From Enoplosus armatus (Eukaryota > Chordata > Actinopteri > Centrarchiformes > Enoplosidae): a DNA stretch of 64,000 bases. Shown one piece after another: positions 24,331-38,335 of the stretch. The notes under the pieces were generated by a model. That model searched no databases. It was not told the origin of the DNA and saw only the letters and a list, made by a program, of their open reading frames with translations. Location of the stretch: assembly GCF_043641665.1 (NCBI RefSeq), contig NC_092189.1, forward strand, positions 16,522,833-16,586,832. Direction: 5' to 3'. The position numbers were made by a program, and so were the translations under genes. The stretch's first letter is position 1; each line of letters opens with the position of its first letter.

Positions 24331-26034
24331 GTAAGATTAGAACATTTAATTTTGCAAATACGGGCATTTTATAGCTCTGTGCCTTGTCTTTGTTGAATTT
24401 CTGCACAGCCTTGGCATTACTGTAAATACTATTTCAATAATTGAAGCTGGCACAACTGGAGGATAAAAAATTATAGTTCAAACGGGGCTTGAGGAATAGC
24501 AGCAAGTCACTAAATATACCACACTAAGGCTAGACACAACTCCAGTTTCTGACAGTGTCATATCTGACAGTGTTGGTTTACAAAGACAATGTCAGATGTG
24601 AAATGTGATGTCAAAGGCAGTGCTCTGCTAGTTCATGTTTTTATAATTCTCTCTCTCAAATCTCCTGTTGTTACAAAAATCCACCCTGTCCTTGTAAAAA
24701 TCTAGAATTAGTTCTTTGTCCTGCCACAGTGTCCTCATTACTGTGTTTAATCAGTCACTTTTTTATCTGTGTGTTTGATGTGCCAGAAAGGGTACATTTA
24801 ACATCAGTAAGCTGCGATTAAGGCCGCTCATTTTTAACACCACCAAAGTGACATCAAAATCATATCCAAGTCAGACTTACCCTAGATGAAAAAAAAAGAA
24901 AAGAAAAAAAGAAGCTTTTTTTGGAGCAAGACTCCATTCAATTCATGATAAATCACGATAAAACCCAGAGAAAGAGGAGAAAATTCATTATGAGCCAAAA
25001 TGTCCACAATGGCCACCTATGAGGATGGCAATAAATTACCTGGTTTGTTTACCTGTGTGCATGAGAGAGTTATTAAAGTGCTGCATAAAACCCTACAGTG
25101 GGGGCCCAAAAAGCCTCCTTAATAAATCTCCTGTAACCTAGTTGCATTAATGTTTATTTAATGCTTTTTCTATGTGCTTGCTGGCCCCTCCATCCAAGGC
25201 CCCACACTAAGCCTGCTTTTCTCCAAACCCCACCATCCCTGCTCCCTTTATCCCCACACCTACTGCCAACAGCCCCTGTGGGCCAAATTACACCAAAGCT
25301 GCCCACTGACTGGACACAACCCATCATGTTGAGAGCGAGAGCGGTATGAGAGAGGGATGAAGGAATGGAGTGCAGCGTCAGGGCACAAAGGGAGAGTGAG
25401 AGAGTGAACACAGAATTCTTGATGTTAAAAGTAATTCTCGCTATTCAAATCTATGTATGAATATCTTATTTTTTTATTATAAATCTAAAATTCTTTGTGT
25501 TTGCTGCCTTCTTCTTTTACTTGAAAAGTTCATATTTTTTCCTAGCATCACTTTTCTCAACTTTATACAGACAGAGTGAAAAAAACAGAATAAGTGAGTG
25601 AAAGGCAAAGCTTCATTAATACTGTGTTGTTAGACTAGAACTGACATGATAGCATTCGTCTCCACACTGAATGTCAGGTTCCTAAGTGAGCAGGACAGGG
25701 TTATTCTGTTGTGTGTGGTGATACTGGCAGAGGAAGGTCTGTAGGGCGAGCAGGAAAGAGGCTGACAGCATCCTGAGTCCTGAGACTCTGGGGCTCTCAA
25801 AGGGAATTAGCAGAGCAGCCAGTTCCGGGAAATTGGGATGTGACCTGGTGCTGAGGGAAGCGCATGAAAGGAGGGATGTGGTATGTGTAAAGCTATAGAT
25901 CACAGTCACATATCTGAATGTACCGAACATAATCTCTGTGCTCTGATTTCATTCACACATTATGCCCAGATGTGCAGATCTTTTATTTAAAGCACTACAT
26001 CAAATCAGTCCAAGGAAATTATAAACTCTGAGTG

Positions 26035-26430
26035 AAACAAATGCTAATGTTTGCAAGCTAACATGCTCACAATGAAAATGTTAACATGCTGATGTTTAGC
26101 ATACTCTGTTTACCATGTTCACTATCTTATTTAGCATGCTAAAATCAGCTCAACTTTATTACAATTCATCATCTGGGGATCATGAATGTCTGTGCCAAAC
26201 ATCAAGTTAATCCATTCAGTAGTTATTTCAACTACTAACTATTAGTTATTTCAGTACTGGGAACCATGAATGTTTGAACCACATTTTGAGGGAATGAATA
26301 TCTGCACCAAATTCCATCGCCATCCTTCCAATATTTGTTGAGGTATTTCATCCTGGATCAAAGGTGGTGGACAAGAGTGACTGACCGACAGACCGGCCAA
26401 CACTGTCATTCCACGAGTCCTGCCGCAGAA
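26035..26430 (+). mobile_element. Interspersed teleost repeat (GCTAACATGCT / GATATTTCAG family), near full length
   Basis: Begins with reiterated AAGCTAACATGCTCACAATG, TTAACATGCTGATGTTTAGC and TTTAGCATGCT words. It continues with three diverged copies of 'gggatCATGAATGTCTGTGCCAAA', then 'CCATC..CATCCTTCCAATATTTGTTGAGGTATTTC', and ends 'GGATCAAAGGTGGTGGAC.. GACCGACAGACCGGCCAACACTGTCATTCC'. This is a repeat I recognise as abundant in percomorph fish. It has no coding capacity and is presumably non-autonomous. A second, short copy of its 3' part is at 55670-55765. Confidence 0.7.
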
Positions 26431-26837
26431 GGGGCTAATAAACAAACTGCAGAATTAACACTTACAGCAGCAAAAGTTGTCTAGTGTCTTTGAAAAAAAC
26501 AGCCAACCTGCATTTGCTAACTGATTGTCACCACTCATATGATTGATATTTAAATATAAAAAAAAGATAATGTGTTTTAGGCCCCTACAAACAGCTCATG
26601 TGAAATGGGAGCCTGTTTTTTTTGTGCACAAGAATAAAGAATTCAAGTCAGGCTCATTTCACATGGTGAAAATAATTAAATCTGCACCAAACTGAATGCC
26701 TTAGTGAAACAATACTCTCTGAAAATTGCTGGACTTTGTCCAAAGTAATCAAAACAACACCTTGGATGAAAATCAACGCTGTGCCATCGAGAAACTATAT
26801 CCTGTTGATCAGTCTTTGTCACTGCACACATGCAGAT

Positions 26838-26862
26838 ACACACACACACACACACACACACC
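26838..26862. repeat. (AC)n microsatellite
   Basis: 25-bp AC tract, about 55 bp before the pyrimidine tract of the doubtful exon at 26919. Confidence 0.97.
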
Positions 26863-26918
26863 AAACTGCATCTCTTTTTTCCTCTTTTCTCTCTGTGTGT
26901 CTCTCTGTTGGATTACAG

Positions 26919-26977
26919 AAGGTGCCAACAGGGTGGTGATTATTCGATGCCATCTCCCTCCCCTTTACAAAATGTAA
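26919..26977 (+). CDS. Doubtful terminal exon of the nested candidate gene
   Basis: Follows a long pyrimidine tract ending GGATTACAG (26918). Entered with one base carried over from exon 2 (phase 1), it reads EGANRVVIIRCHLPPLYKM and then TAA at 26975-26977. The phase agrees with the donor at 24331. Joined to the two exons above it would give a polypeptide of just under 100 residues. Support is limited to the acceptor quality and the phase; real downstream exons may lie elsewhere or not exist. Confidence 0.15.
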
Positions 26978-27159
26978 TTAATGTAATACTTCAGTGTGCC
27001 GCTGCAGTGATCAGACTCTACCTTCACCTCTTAACCTTCAATGTTCTCACTGTCTCCCGAAAACCTCAAACGCTTCCTCAAGTCACTCTGCAGTAAAAAT
27101 CTTTATGAATGTTTTCCACTCTGTAACTTCATATATTTATTTTCTTTATCTATCTTGTA

Positions 27160-27160
<1 letters not shown>

Positions 27161-27200
<40 letters not shown>

Positions 27201-27216
27201 CTGTATATACACACAT
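27161..27216. repeat. Compound (TG)n(TA)n microsatellite
   Basis: 33 bp of TG (27161-27193) run directly into TATATATACTGTATATACACACATAC, an alternating and partly palindromic AT-rich stretch. Confidence 0.95.
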
Positions 27217-27806
27217 ACTTACTATATAGAGAGTGTAGAGTAGTATAAATGGAATACATAGATAGCACATACATGTATATTCAATAACCAACGATGCATT
27301 TTTCACACATCAGAGGCTCAGTGAATTATATTCCCACTTTGACACAGGAGTCATGACCTTTCCTCTCTCTATACTCCACTCCATCATCTCCCCAACAACC
27401 TCCTTTTCCTCTTGAAATTAAAAGCCAGATTTGATGTCAATTTTACCGTCGATTTATTCTGCCCATCTGTGCCTAAAATATTTATACCTGTAGAGAGGAA
27501 GGTTGCTTCTGCTTAAGCATTCAAAGCTCTTCACTACAGCACCCAGCTGGTGTTGGAACAACTCAATGAGGGGGGAGACTGGTGGGTGTAATGACTACAT
27601 CTAATAAAGGAAAAGAGACTATATAAATTAGATATGAGGGGATTAGGTCCATGGGAATGACCTGTTGAATCATAGATAGGCTATTAAAAAAAGGGGAGAG
27701 AGCGCAGGAAAAAAATAATTTGGTGTCCACTATAATGGTAGTGGTGAGCGAGTGTATGTGAACACAACACAGTCCCATTAAGATTATTGACAAACACACT
27801 TGCGCG

Positions 27807-27830
27807 CACACACACACACACACACACACA
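27807..27830. repeat. (CA)12 microsatellite
   Basis: 24-bp CA tract preceded by TGCGCG. Confidence 0.97.
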
Positions 27831-30348
27831 ATATTTTATCTTTGATAACCTTTTATAGCTGCTGTCGTCCTTTCATCCTCATCCAAAGCAATCTCATGTC
27901 ACATCGATGCCCGGGGCCTGTGCCTCTCTGTGTAATTTTCGCAGAGTGGAAACATGACAATACAAATCCACTGTGTTTACAACATTCATACTTGTCAAAT
28001 TGTAAAAGGTCAAGTCTCTCGCTTCCCCCGACTCTGATCTAATCGGTAAACATCAATCCCTACGTCTACATTACAATGGCTAGCGAGATGCCCCTTGAAG
28101 AGACAAGTATGTGCGAGAACACAGGCGCCACACATGTCATTTACACAAGTAAGCTCGCAAACAATATTACACAGCTTTCATGCACTGTAGAATGTAGATA
28201 AGTGCATGCTTCAATATTTATTATTCAGAAAAAAAGACCCAGGGGTAATCTTTGAGATGCCAGTGATAACCTGTGTTGCACATTCATTGATTTGGTCTTC
28301 AATGAATCCAACCTCCACCGTCTTTCCCTCTCAAGTAGAGCTGGTTGACTCTCGAACATAGGCTTTTAGTTGAATTATTTAGTCTAGTTTAGATGCATTA
28401 ACTGTACATGTTTGAATGCTTAACTGACACACAATAATGCTTTATCAAAACAGCTAGCTACAGTGCCAAACACGACTGCTGCCACTGAGGTTGCACTGTG
28501 TCTCATTTACATTGCCCCACTTTCTGACCCGGCTGACCTTATTCCTAGATAATATATTATAATATTATAACTAACACCATACATATAACTAACACACTAT
28601 GCTCCTAGCCTCCTATTGGGGAGGAAAGTCAGCTATTTCCTTGCAGTACAATCAATTTAAAAGACTCTGCTACTGAGGGAGTACAAAGAATGTACGAGAT
28701 GCACAGTATAGACTTGTTTCCTTGCATATGCCATGTCTATGTAGTTCTACGCCGCGATGGCAGTGATGAATCACAATTGCTGGTCTGCACTTTTTGTTTC
28801 GAGCTCTGTCTCTGTCACTGGGCCTCTTTGTTTTAACTGTCTTTATCTGCCTCTAACAAGCCTTTTGCAAACTCACTTTCACACAGACACGCTCATTGTC
28901 CAGCCTGTTTTCACCGGATCATAACAACTGTAGGTGTATTATAGTCATACTGATCTGTGTTATACTAATGGCACATTCAAATGCAAATATTTCACTGATT
29001 GCATTTTTAATATGTCTACTTTTTGTTGAGACGTTAATGTGGATACTGTTGAACATTATATACAGATTTTATTGTTCATCATAAATCAGGGCATTAGTTA
29101 TGTAGTGTTACTATATCTATTTGGGTTTTTATGAACTGTCAGAGCAGACTACATAGACTCAGTTATACTTGCTGTGTTTTTATAAGCAGGAATTCTCTGG
29201 AGCTGCTGTGTGACTCACTAATATGCAGCTACTCTCGCTTATATTCACTCGTCATTAAAATGAAGTAAAGAAGAAACATTACAAATCAAATCTTAAAATA
29301 ACGTTTGCAACTACAGTTTTTCCTTGTCTTCCTCTGCACTTGAAAAGCTAAACAATGCAAATGAATGCTAAATTATCACAGTCAATCCTCTGTGACTGAC
29401 AAATGGCAATTGCCTCAATTATCGTGATGTGGTAAATTCTTTCAGTACGATCTGCTACTCTCAGCAGCTTTAAACAAATGCAGGGAAGTATTTGAAAAGT
29501 GCTATCTGAGCCAGGTTTGCCCACAGCATGTCCAGATTACATCTTCTTCATGTGATCACCGTGCATAAAGCTGGAAATGGGACCTCTTAGGTGGCCACTT
29601 AATGCATGCCTTCTGAATAGACCAGTCATCAAACCAGGCAGTGCAGTTTGCAAATGGGCATCATGTTGGGTTGCCTTTGATGTGTGCCTCCAGACTGCTG
29701 GGGGATGTTTTAAATGTCAATGGAATCTCCTGCCTTCATGCTGGACTGTTTCAGTCTACTCCGCTGCACAATAAACAGTATAGACAGTTGAATTTCTTGA
29801 TAAATTATTATGTAAATTACATAGCTGTACTGTAAATAACTCAACGATAAAATCAAGCATTGTTCTGTTCTAATAGGGGTATGAGAGCAAGGGTTAGCTA
29901 CTGGATATGGAGAATATTATTTCCACAATCCACAACAAAGACTGATTTATTCAAATCAATTGGAATATGTGAGAGTATGTGTGTGAGAAACTTAGAAATC
30001 TCACACCAAGCAATGTCCACCAGTGTGGTTTGTGCACAAATCATTAAAATGCTCAGATGAAACGGAAATCAATGTCTCAATTACCTCACTATTTATCCAA
30101 AATATGATAATCAACCTTTTCATCAAAGGTAAGGACGTTTAGGGCAACAGCTCATATTTATTGATATCGATAGCTTTAAGTAGCAATGCAGAGGGTTGGA
30201 TTTTTGGTGCTTTAAGTAATCATGCTTTAGTGCCAAAAGGTCGAGAATGAAATATATTTCAGAGTGAAATTGGTCAACAATTTGTCATGTTTTTAAATTG
30301 TTTGTAGATAAAGAAAGGGTGGCGGCAGCAGTGATAAAGACCGGCTGG

Positions 30349-30351
<3 letters not shown>

Positions 30352-30381
<30 letters not shown>
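30352..30381. repeat. (GA)15 microsatellite
   Basis: 30-bp GA tract, 150 bp from the TG tract at 30532. Confidence 0.97.
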
Positions 30382-30385
<4 letters not shown>

Positions 30386-30526
30386 ATTGATCAGATTCCT
30401 TCAGTAAGACCACTGGCCCAGCAGCTAGCGTGACAGAGTACAGCTCCATTCAATAGCCTTATCATTACCACAGCACAAACCCATTCAGCAGGTCAGCCTA
30501 TTTGGCCCCTGGTTCAGTGTCTGTGT

Positions 30527-30531
<5 letters not shown>

Positions 30532-30567
<36 letters not shown>
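30532..30567. repeat. (TG)18 microsatellite
   Basis: 36-bp uninterrupted TG tract, with interrupted TG words from 30518. Confidence 0.97.
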
Positions 30568-30570
<3 letters not shown>

Positions 30571-33500
30571 AGGGGGAAAAAAACAACAAAAAAACGAGGG
30601 GGTAAATTTCGATTCTTTAAGCCAATGAATCCCATTATAAGACCACTTACAGCACATTTCTTTATTCAGAACACTTTCAGCCTAATGAAGTGTCCTAAGA
30701 GTAGAGTTAGAAGTAAAAAGAAGATGCTATCCACTAAAGAGTGTAGGAAAGCACAGGTAAAGTTATTGGTGGACAAATCAGAAGATAGTGTATGTTATTA
30801 AACAAAGTTTGTATTAAATCTAAACTCGAGGCCTGGTAAGAACTTTGCATATTGTACTGTAATCATACGTGTCGTTTCCTGTAGCTGTACCAGAGTGATC
30901 TGTGACTGGCATGCTGTAAATTGCACCCGACTTTTACAACTGGCAGAGAGAGGCATGACAAACCCAAGGTGGAAAAATTCAAGCATTACACTCAAATTGC
31001 TTTAAATACAAAAGGACAACCTTCTTTATTAGATTACAGTCAGACGTGAGTGGCAGAAGTAGCTGTCAAAAATGGGGAGCTAGAGAAGGAGAGATGCAGA
31101 CTGGGGAGAAAGGAAGAATGGAGCCGTCTCCATTGGCAACGCAGAGGCACAGAGACTATTTTTAGCAAATTAATTTAAGGCTCTAAATAATTAACTGATA
31201 ATTATCTGGCAATCAAGAGTAAGATAAAATGATCTCCCCAAGAGTTTTTTTGTGATGTGGCTCAGCAAGCGGACGGAGGAGCTTTGTGTGACTCGCCACT
31301 CAAAACAACTTCTGGGTGTCATGGTGCAGAAAGAGGAAAAAAAATGACTATGGGAATACAGTAAGATGTACTCGCTAGAATAATTAGTGCCTTACAATCC
31401 ATTTGTTTGTGGAATAATAGATGTGTGTAGGAGCTGTCTTCCATGTGTTTGTCACACATGTTTATGCGCACACACATGCATAAACAAGTAAATATAAACG
31501 GCCATGGAAGGCACAAATGACACACACAATCTTGAGACATTACCTCGCAAAAAGCACCTTAAACTGTGATGAAAATTCTCGATGAAATTTTTTTTACAAA
31601 TGTCTATCAAGTTATGCAGATTTTCCCAGACAGTTCAGTGGAGTGGTCGGGGATGTTTAGTGTCCAAGTTAGGTTATTTCCACACCTGACCCTGACAGGA
31701 TTCCCTCTAAAGAGAGACGAAGAAGACGGGGAGGGGGGAGAGCACTGACAAGCAGTTGATGAACTGCCTCTGGCTATGTGTGTGTGTGTGTCCTCCAAGC
31801 TGTAAAAATAAAAGTACCTTCATTGCCAGTTCATCTCCTTCTTACCAAGTCTTTCCTCTCCCTTCTTGTCTTCATCTCTCTGACCCTCTCATATTTCACT
31901 TCTGCTCTCCCTATCCCATTACTTCCTCAGTCCTCCCTGAATTGGCCAGCATACAACTGGCTGTCAAACATAGAATGCAAATCTGTCAATCCAGCTTTTT
32001 TTCCTCCATCACCTGTATTTTTTTTGCGGCTTCCTTAACTCTTACCTCAATGATGTGTATCTAATTGCAAAACACTGTGCCTGTTGAGTTGGACTGCGAG
32101 GGAAAATAATTGGAAAAATACTTTGCATTGCCCACCTGAAAGCAGATTTGAATATAAAAAACAACATTGCACAGAATGTTTATAGACCACTAACGACCAT
32201 TTGTTGGAAGAAAAATTGGCTTTTTCATGTTAACAGATAGTAGTTATGTGTTAGGGGAGAATATGTGGACATATGTTTGCATACTGTGTCGTTTTTAGGG
32301 TTTTGGCATTATGGAGAGGGCACAATTAGCTTGATGGTGTGACGTGCTTTGAGAGTTAAGGCTGACAGGCCTACCTAGCCTCCCCACTGCGCAACCTTTT
32401 ATAAAATCAATGCCACCACTAAACACAAGTCTCCCCTGTGGAGCTGGGCCCTGTTACAGCCTCCTTCCCCTTCTAGTGTGGAGGGAGGAAAACACAGACA
32501 AACTGATAAATTAGAGCCTCCAGCCTGTCTACTATTGTGAAGTGACAACAGTACTGTCAGTAATAAAACAAGAAAGCAATTCTTTTATTGAAACAAGAAC
32601 CCCTGCATTTAAACTTCACTTTTTTCAGCCAATTACGTTTTCTTCTCTCTACAAAAACATAGCGCTATCTGTGAAAATCACTGTTATTGGCTTGATTGGT
32701 TGTCGATGGGTGACATAGCAAAAAGGTTTTGGTGGCTTTGTACACATCCAAGCACAGGATCTTACAAGTGAGTGGACCACTGAAGAAAAACTCGGCTCAC
32801 ATTAGTTCTGCTCGGATACATAAATTGTTATCCCTGGAAAGTACTGCAAGAAATAAATATAATAACAACATGAACAAAAAAGTGCGTGAGGAAGCAGTGT
32901 AGAAAGAAAAACATGTAGTTTGTAGAGTAAATAGACTTTAAACTTATTGTCTTGTCTTTTTGTCTTGCACCTCCAGGAAGGAGCTTTCATACACGGATCT
33001 CTGAGCACATATTTAGAGAGGCACTGGCTTTGGGTACCTGCAAACAGTTGATAGTGGTGTTGGTGAAAAAGCCAAACATCAAGGCCTCAACACCTCCTTT
33101 GCAAACGTACAGCAGTGTACAGTATTTCTTGGCAAGTGACATGCAAAGACACTTAGATCAATGTGGGAACTCATCAGTTTCACAGAATCACAAGACAGGT
33201 ATCTGAGTAACACACCACAGCACTCAAGGTATGTAGCTTGGCTGTGTTACCTGCTACAACTGCTCCAAAGCATCATCACTGCACTCATTTGGCAGTCTGT
33301 TGCACTAATTTGCATCAGATTACATGCCCACAGAGGGAAACTCTCCTTAATGGGTAGCATCATCCTCTGCAGGTGGCAGGGGGAAGAAAACGTGAGTTGG
33401 GGACACGAAAATGATCTGCCTCCTCCAATAGTCACTCGTCATTGGCTGATTGCTGCTCTGATGACATCCATTTGTGCTCTGAGATATCAATTTCAACCGC

Positions 33501-34317
33501 ACAGTCTCTCTTCATTAACATTAACTGCAGCATTCCACAATGTGGACACATTAACCCAGTTATTTTCTTAATTACCATATCCGGACTTTTTATTCTTAGC
33601 CTGCTGTCACCTGAAACCTCAGAGAGTTGATAGGCCACTGTGCTAACAATTCAAAATAAAGCAACCTACTATGATTGTGCGTACAACATCTGCATTTTAA
33701 TAGTCACTTACAGTTCTGCGTGTGAGTGAGTTACGATGTGTGTTTTTAACTAGACTAAATGCAGCCCACCTTTCTATCTATGCAGGTAGTGGTGGGCTGT
33801 GGGTTGATGGCGGTATTGAGCAGGCGAACAATCTATATCAGTCATTAAAATGCAAATGAGTTTACCAAGTCTAGCTTTGATGCTGCACTAATAACAAGCA
33901 GTGTGGAACAATCATGAATCAAACTTGTGTAGCGACCTATTGAACGCACGCCGACGCCATGTAATGAAACAAGAGCTGAAATAAGAGCAGTTTCGACAGT
34001 CAATACAAAATCCTGTCATTATCTGAGAACGTGCAACAGAGAATCAAGCAGCAAGAAATGACGCTGGCACTATTCCAAAGCTGCGTTTCAAAGGAAACCT
34101 AGATTCCATGCCCTAAATTAAAGACTATTGCAAGAGAGACAGATAGGAAATGCTAGTGTGCTCTGTAAATAAACATGGCTGAAAGCACGGCACCTGTTTA
34201 TGCATTGTAATCCAATGCAGCTGGATAGACTTTGCACCATGCAGGGTCCCCTGCTGACAGTGTCAAGTAAGTTATAGAGATAACCAGGTTTCTTATATGA
34301 AGACTTTCCCACTAACC

Positions 34318-34637
34318 CAGTGGTTCCCACCCGTTTTTGACTTGTGACCCCCAAAAAATGAAATGGAGTCTACTTGTGGCCCCTCATTGCAGGTTGCATA
34401 TGTATACGAGCTGCTCACAGCTCATCTAAAGAGAACATTTTGCTTCTCGGATTGTTTGATTTGGTAACTTTTAGAGGCCTGAAAAGGTAAAAGCATTTAA
34501 CGGGAAAAAAACTAGGATCAGAGGAATAAAAATGTGTGGCATAAATATGTTTATTTCCACTGTCAGAATGAAACATCTCACGATCGCTCAGATTTATCTT
34601 GCAACCCATTGTGGGGTCCTGACCCTTTGGGGAACTG
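34318..34637. mobile_element. hAT-like non-autonomous element (MITE), about 320 bp
   Basis: Left end CAGTGGTTCCCACCCG followed by TTTTTGACTTGTGACCCCCA. Right end TGGGGTCCTGACCCTTTGGG then GAACTG. The ends form an imperfect inverted repeat (CAGTGGTTCCCA against CAGTTCCCCA), and the 'cttgtGACCCC / ggggtCCTGACCC' subterminal words are also inverted. This matches a common teleost 'CAGGGGTTCCCAAC' element type. I see no clear 8-bp target duplication, so the ends may have decayed. Confidence 0.6.
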
Positions 34638-37600
34638 TACTTTTTAATCTTGCTAGCCAGTTTGGAATGCTATAATATACATACAGTTACATAAAGTTTT
34701 TAAATTAAAATGTATTAGGTACTTAATCTTATTATGTCTTAAAAAAGACATTAAAATGTACTTTGCACCCCATCTCTCAGTGCTACAGAAGGATATCAAG
34801 TGTTTCTACTATAAAATGCCATTATGATGGACTGAAAAAAACCCTGTCAATCTTAGGGAAAATACCTTAATTCATCTGTGATCTCTCATTAAGCACCAAA
34901 TTGACCGTGACGTCTCCCTTCCCCTATTGGCTAGTGATCTGTGAACATGTGGATAACTATCGAGCAACACACGCAATGTAAATAAATAAACTCCAGATGA
35001 GCACAGAACAGCAAAGGAAGGTTTGGTCCCTCCCTCTACACGGGGCTAATTAGAGAAACCGCTGTTTAGATGAGACGGCAGCCACATCAAGAGAACAAAA
35101 GGAATTAAAGCCATAACAAATACTCATACAGCAGAGTGAGAAACCTTTGGATGGAGCTCTTAGATTTGATAATTATTTGTAAGAGAGGTTGTAACATGCA
35201 TTATGAGTACTGTAGTAGTGTAGCCAGTAAGTTAATGTGTAACTCTGCATTTCTGCAAGTACGTCCTCAGGCTTTTAGTTTAGCGAATGAATTGCTTTTC
35301 AGTGCAGAGGCATAACATATTATGGTCGCTTTTTAATAACAACCTAATTATAAGGTGGTACAAAGGAAGCACCATAAACTTATAAAATTGTGGGGAAAAA
35401 AGTAGCACTGCAAATCACTAAAAATTGACATGAGGAAGCTCTCACGTGTGTGGAAAACAAATGAGGGGTTTCAAAAATCTAGTGGATGCCCTGTGAGTCT
35501 GTGTGGCAGCACAAAGCCATTTGGGGCTCTGTTCAGAATATCCACTCACTCATGCAATCTCTTCCTCTTGGAATCCTGAAAAGAGTTAGCAACCCACTTT
35601 CGAGCTTAGCCAGTCTGAGAGAAAGGGATAAAGAGAAGAAAGGAGATGAGTAACATGAGAGAGTGAGTACAAGGATGTAATAGATGGGTGAGGGAGACAG
35701 AGAGAGTCAGTAAGAGAGAGAAAAGGGGGGTCTCATCTTTTGCAAATCGTATCATCTCTGTGAAAGCGGACAGAAAGATAGAGATGAGCATTATTACTAA
35801 TCTCCAATCCGCACCTTGAAAAGAAGTCTAACTTTCATTTGCCTCCGACAAGCTCCCTCTTGTGATCTCCGAGGATGACAAAAGCACTCAATGAACAGAT
35901 TACATAGTGTATTTACTGTCCTACAGTATGTAGCAAATCTCCAGTACAGAATCTACTTCCTCAATTTGAGTTATTTCATGGATGGTTTTAAATACCACAG
36001 CTTTGCAAAAAACATACATTACTGTATATAAACTCATGGCAATCGGTAGACGGTGAAATTAAAACTAATCTCAGAAAGGATTATTATCTCTGATCAGCCT
36101 TGCATCAGGGAGAATACTTGATACTGCGCTGTTTCAGATCAAATCTAATAAGCTTAAAGGTAAGCATAGGGCTTAGTATTCATTTGTGGATAGAGAAGCC
36201 AATTCTGTACATAGTTCACTTGTAATATGATAAGAAGATATTGTTGGGGGATTAGGTTATCTCCCAGGAGATCTATTAGTGGATAAGTCCTACTGGCTGT
36301 CTTATGAATCATTACCTTACTGGTTACAATCTGATCTGCACATGCTCTCCCTCAACTACCAACTCAATGACCATAAACACATGCACACGGACATTATGTA
36401 CACACTATGATTTAAACCCTTAAAACCTGACAGCAAGCAGATGCATTTTCAAGACATAACTTGACAAGTTAGTGCACTGGTGGTGCACTGAAAGACCACT
36501 TCAGCCGCATTTGCACCAGTCCAGTCCAGTTCAGTTCAGTTCAGCTCGTTACACATTAGAAATGTTAGTTATTTTCACGTTTCCATTGGCAAAAGTTGTG
36601 GATGATACCAATAGAGCCATTCTGTCCCATTCTTGTGTTCCTTTGTTTACTGTGTCTTGTATATGTGGATATGATGTCACACTAGGTACATGGTTGACGC
36701 GGCTATTACCATCCAGTAACAACTCTGCCTACATTTAAGTACTGTCTGCAGTGGAGAAGCAAACAGGTCTAGGGTTTAAGAACATGTAGGTACGGGTTTC
36801 AAGGGTACTATACTGAAAGTGTTTGGTAGAAACCTGGCTTCAGGAAAAGAATATAGAGGTGGGAATCAGTGGATTGCCAACCTGTGTCCACAGCACAGCA
36901 GGGAATATCCATAGCCCTGTGTGAAATGATAACCAGAAAGTTAGGGAACAGACGCTGCATCGGCTGTAAATCCTGCAATAATGACTAAAGTGACACTAAA
37001 TAACACAGGGACTAATCTTCTTCACGGGGAATACAGTTTCAGTAAAACTGGCTCCAGCAGAGTGCTTTTTGGCTATTAGCAAAATAACCAAAATGGAGGG
37101 CTTTCACAGGGTGGAAATGGAGAAGCAATTGGTAGAATAATTCTGAGAAGAATGTCACAAAGTCTAATGCCATTATTAACACATTGGCACAGAGTATCAC
37201 CAGCCTGGTCTTATCATTACACATTCAGCTCAGACAACATCCTGTACCACAGTCACGATTGTGGTATTTAGCAAGGGAAAAAAAAGACAACAAACTGAAC
37301 AGCACTCCTCAACAGAGCCTAAGGGTTGGACGGGTGAAATTCAATCCCCCTTTTTCTACCTCTTAGAAATCTATTAGAGGCCAATAAGGATGCTGAAGGG
37401 AGAAGGTTTGAGATATTTCAGGTCAGCCTTGGAGGTTAATTGTTGAGTCGTCTGTCTGGTCAGTGAGGGGATCACTGTGTGAAACCAATCCTGAAGGCAG
37501 GGGATGAACGGTGAGTGTGGATGGCATTCAGGAGATTAGAGTGGTTGATGGGAGGTAGAGAGGGTGAAAGAGAGAGAGAGAGAGGGGAAACATGAACCCA

Positions 37601-37859
37601 TAGACCTCAAATCAACACTTTCACAAGGCTGCCAATGCTAAGTGGGTTTAGACATACACTTAATGTGCTTGAGAGTGGTTATGTGTAGCCAACAAGGCCA
37701 TTGAGGCTAGCTCTGCTTACATTTAAAGCACAGGGTGTGGTTTAACCTTTGTGCCAAGTAGAGATAGAATACAAATGTTAATAGTGTCAAAAATAACTAC
37801 TCTATACTACCTATCACCAACTGCAAGATGGAAAACACACACATGCACACATAGCCAGG

Positions 37860-37877
37860 CACACACACACACACACA
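37860..37877. repeat. (CA)9 tract
   Basis: 18-bp CA tract; interrupted CA-rich words precede it from about 37838. Confidence 0.9.
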
Positions 37878-38314
37878 GGACAACCTGCACCACCCACTCT
37901 CTCCCCTCACTGAGGTAATTAAAGAGAATCTGCTGAACAGAGGAGACAAACTGATTACAGTCCAGCTTAATCACATCCAGGGAAACCTCAAGGAACTTCC
38001 ATTCGACTATTGCTACCCCTGTTTTTTTGTTGTTTTTTTTTAGGTTACAGTTTTAGAAAAAGGAAAACAAAAACAGACATAAAAATAAAAAGAACAACAA
38101 CAGGCGCTGAGGTTGGCAATGAGGAATTGTTTACTTTGTTCTGATGAAGGTCAAATTAAAATGTAGAATGTAGGCTGATGATAAATATTTGGCTGTCTGT
38201 TCAGATGTACAGTGAAAAGGCACGGCTCTCCTGTGGGCATCGCTCCACATCTCTGTGGCCGCCTCCATGCCAGTCCCATTTCACAACTTGTTCTACATCT
38301 ATGACACATAAACG

Positions 38315-38335
38315 CACACACACACACACACACAC
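38315..38335. repeat. (CA)n tract
   Basis: 21-bp CA tract; CA-rich interrupted sequence recurs at 38552-38595. Confidence 0.92.

Noticed and set aside
32952..33206. Candidate exon following CACCTCCAG
   Set aside because: The ORF has no recognisable features and no good donor.
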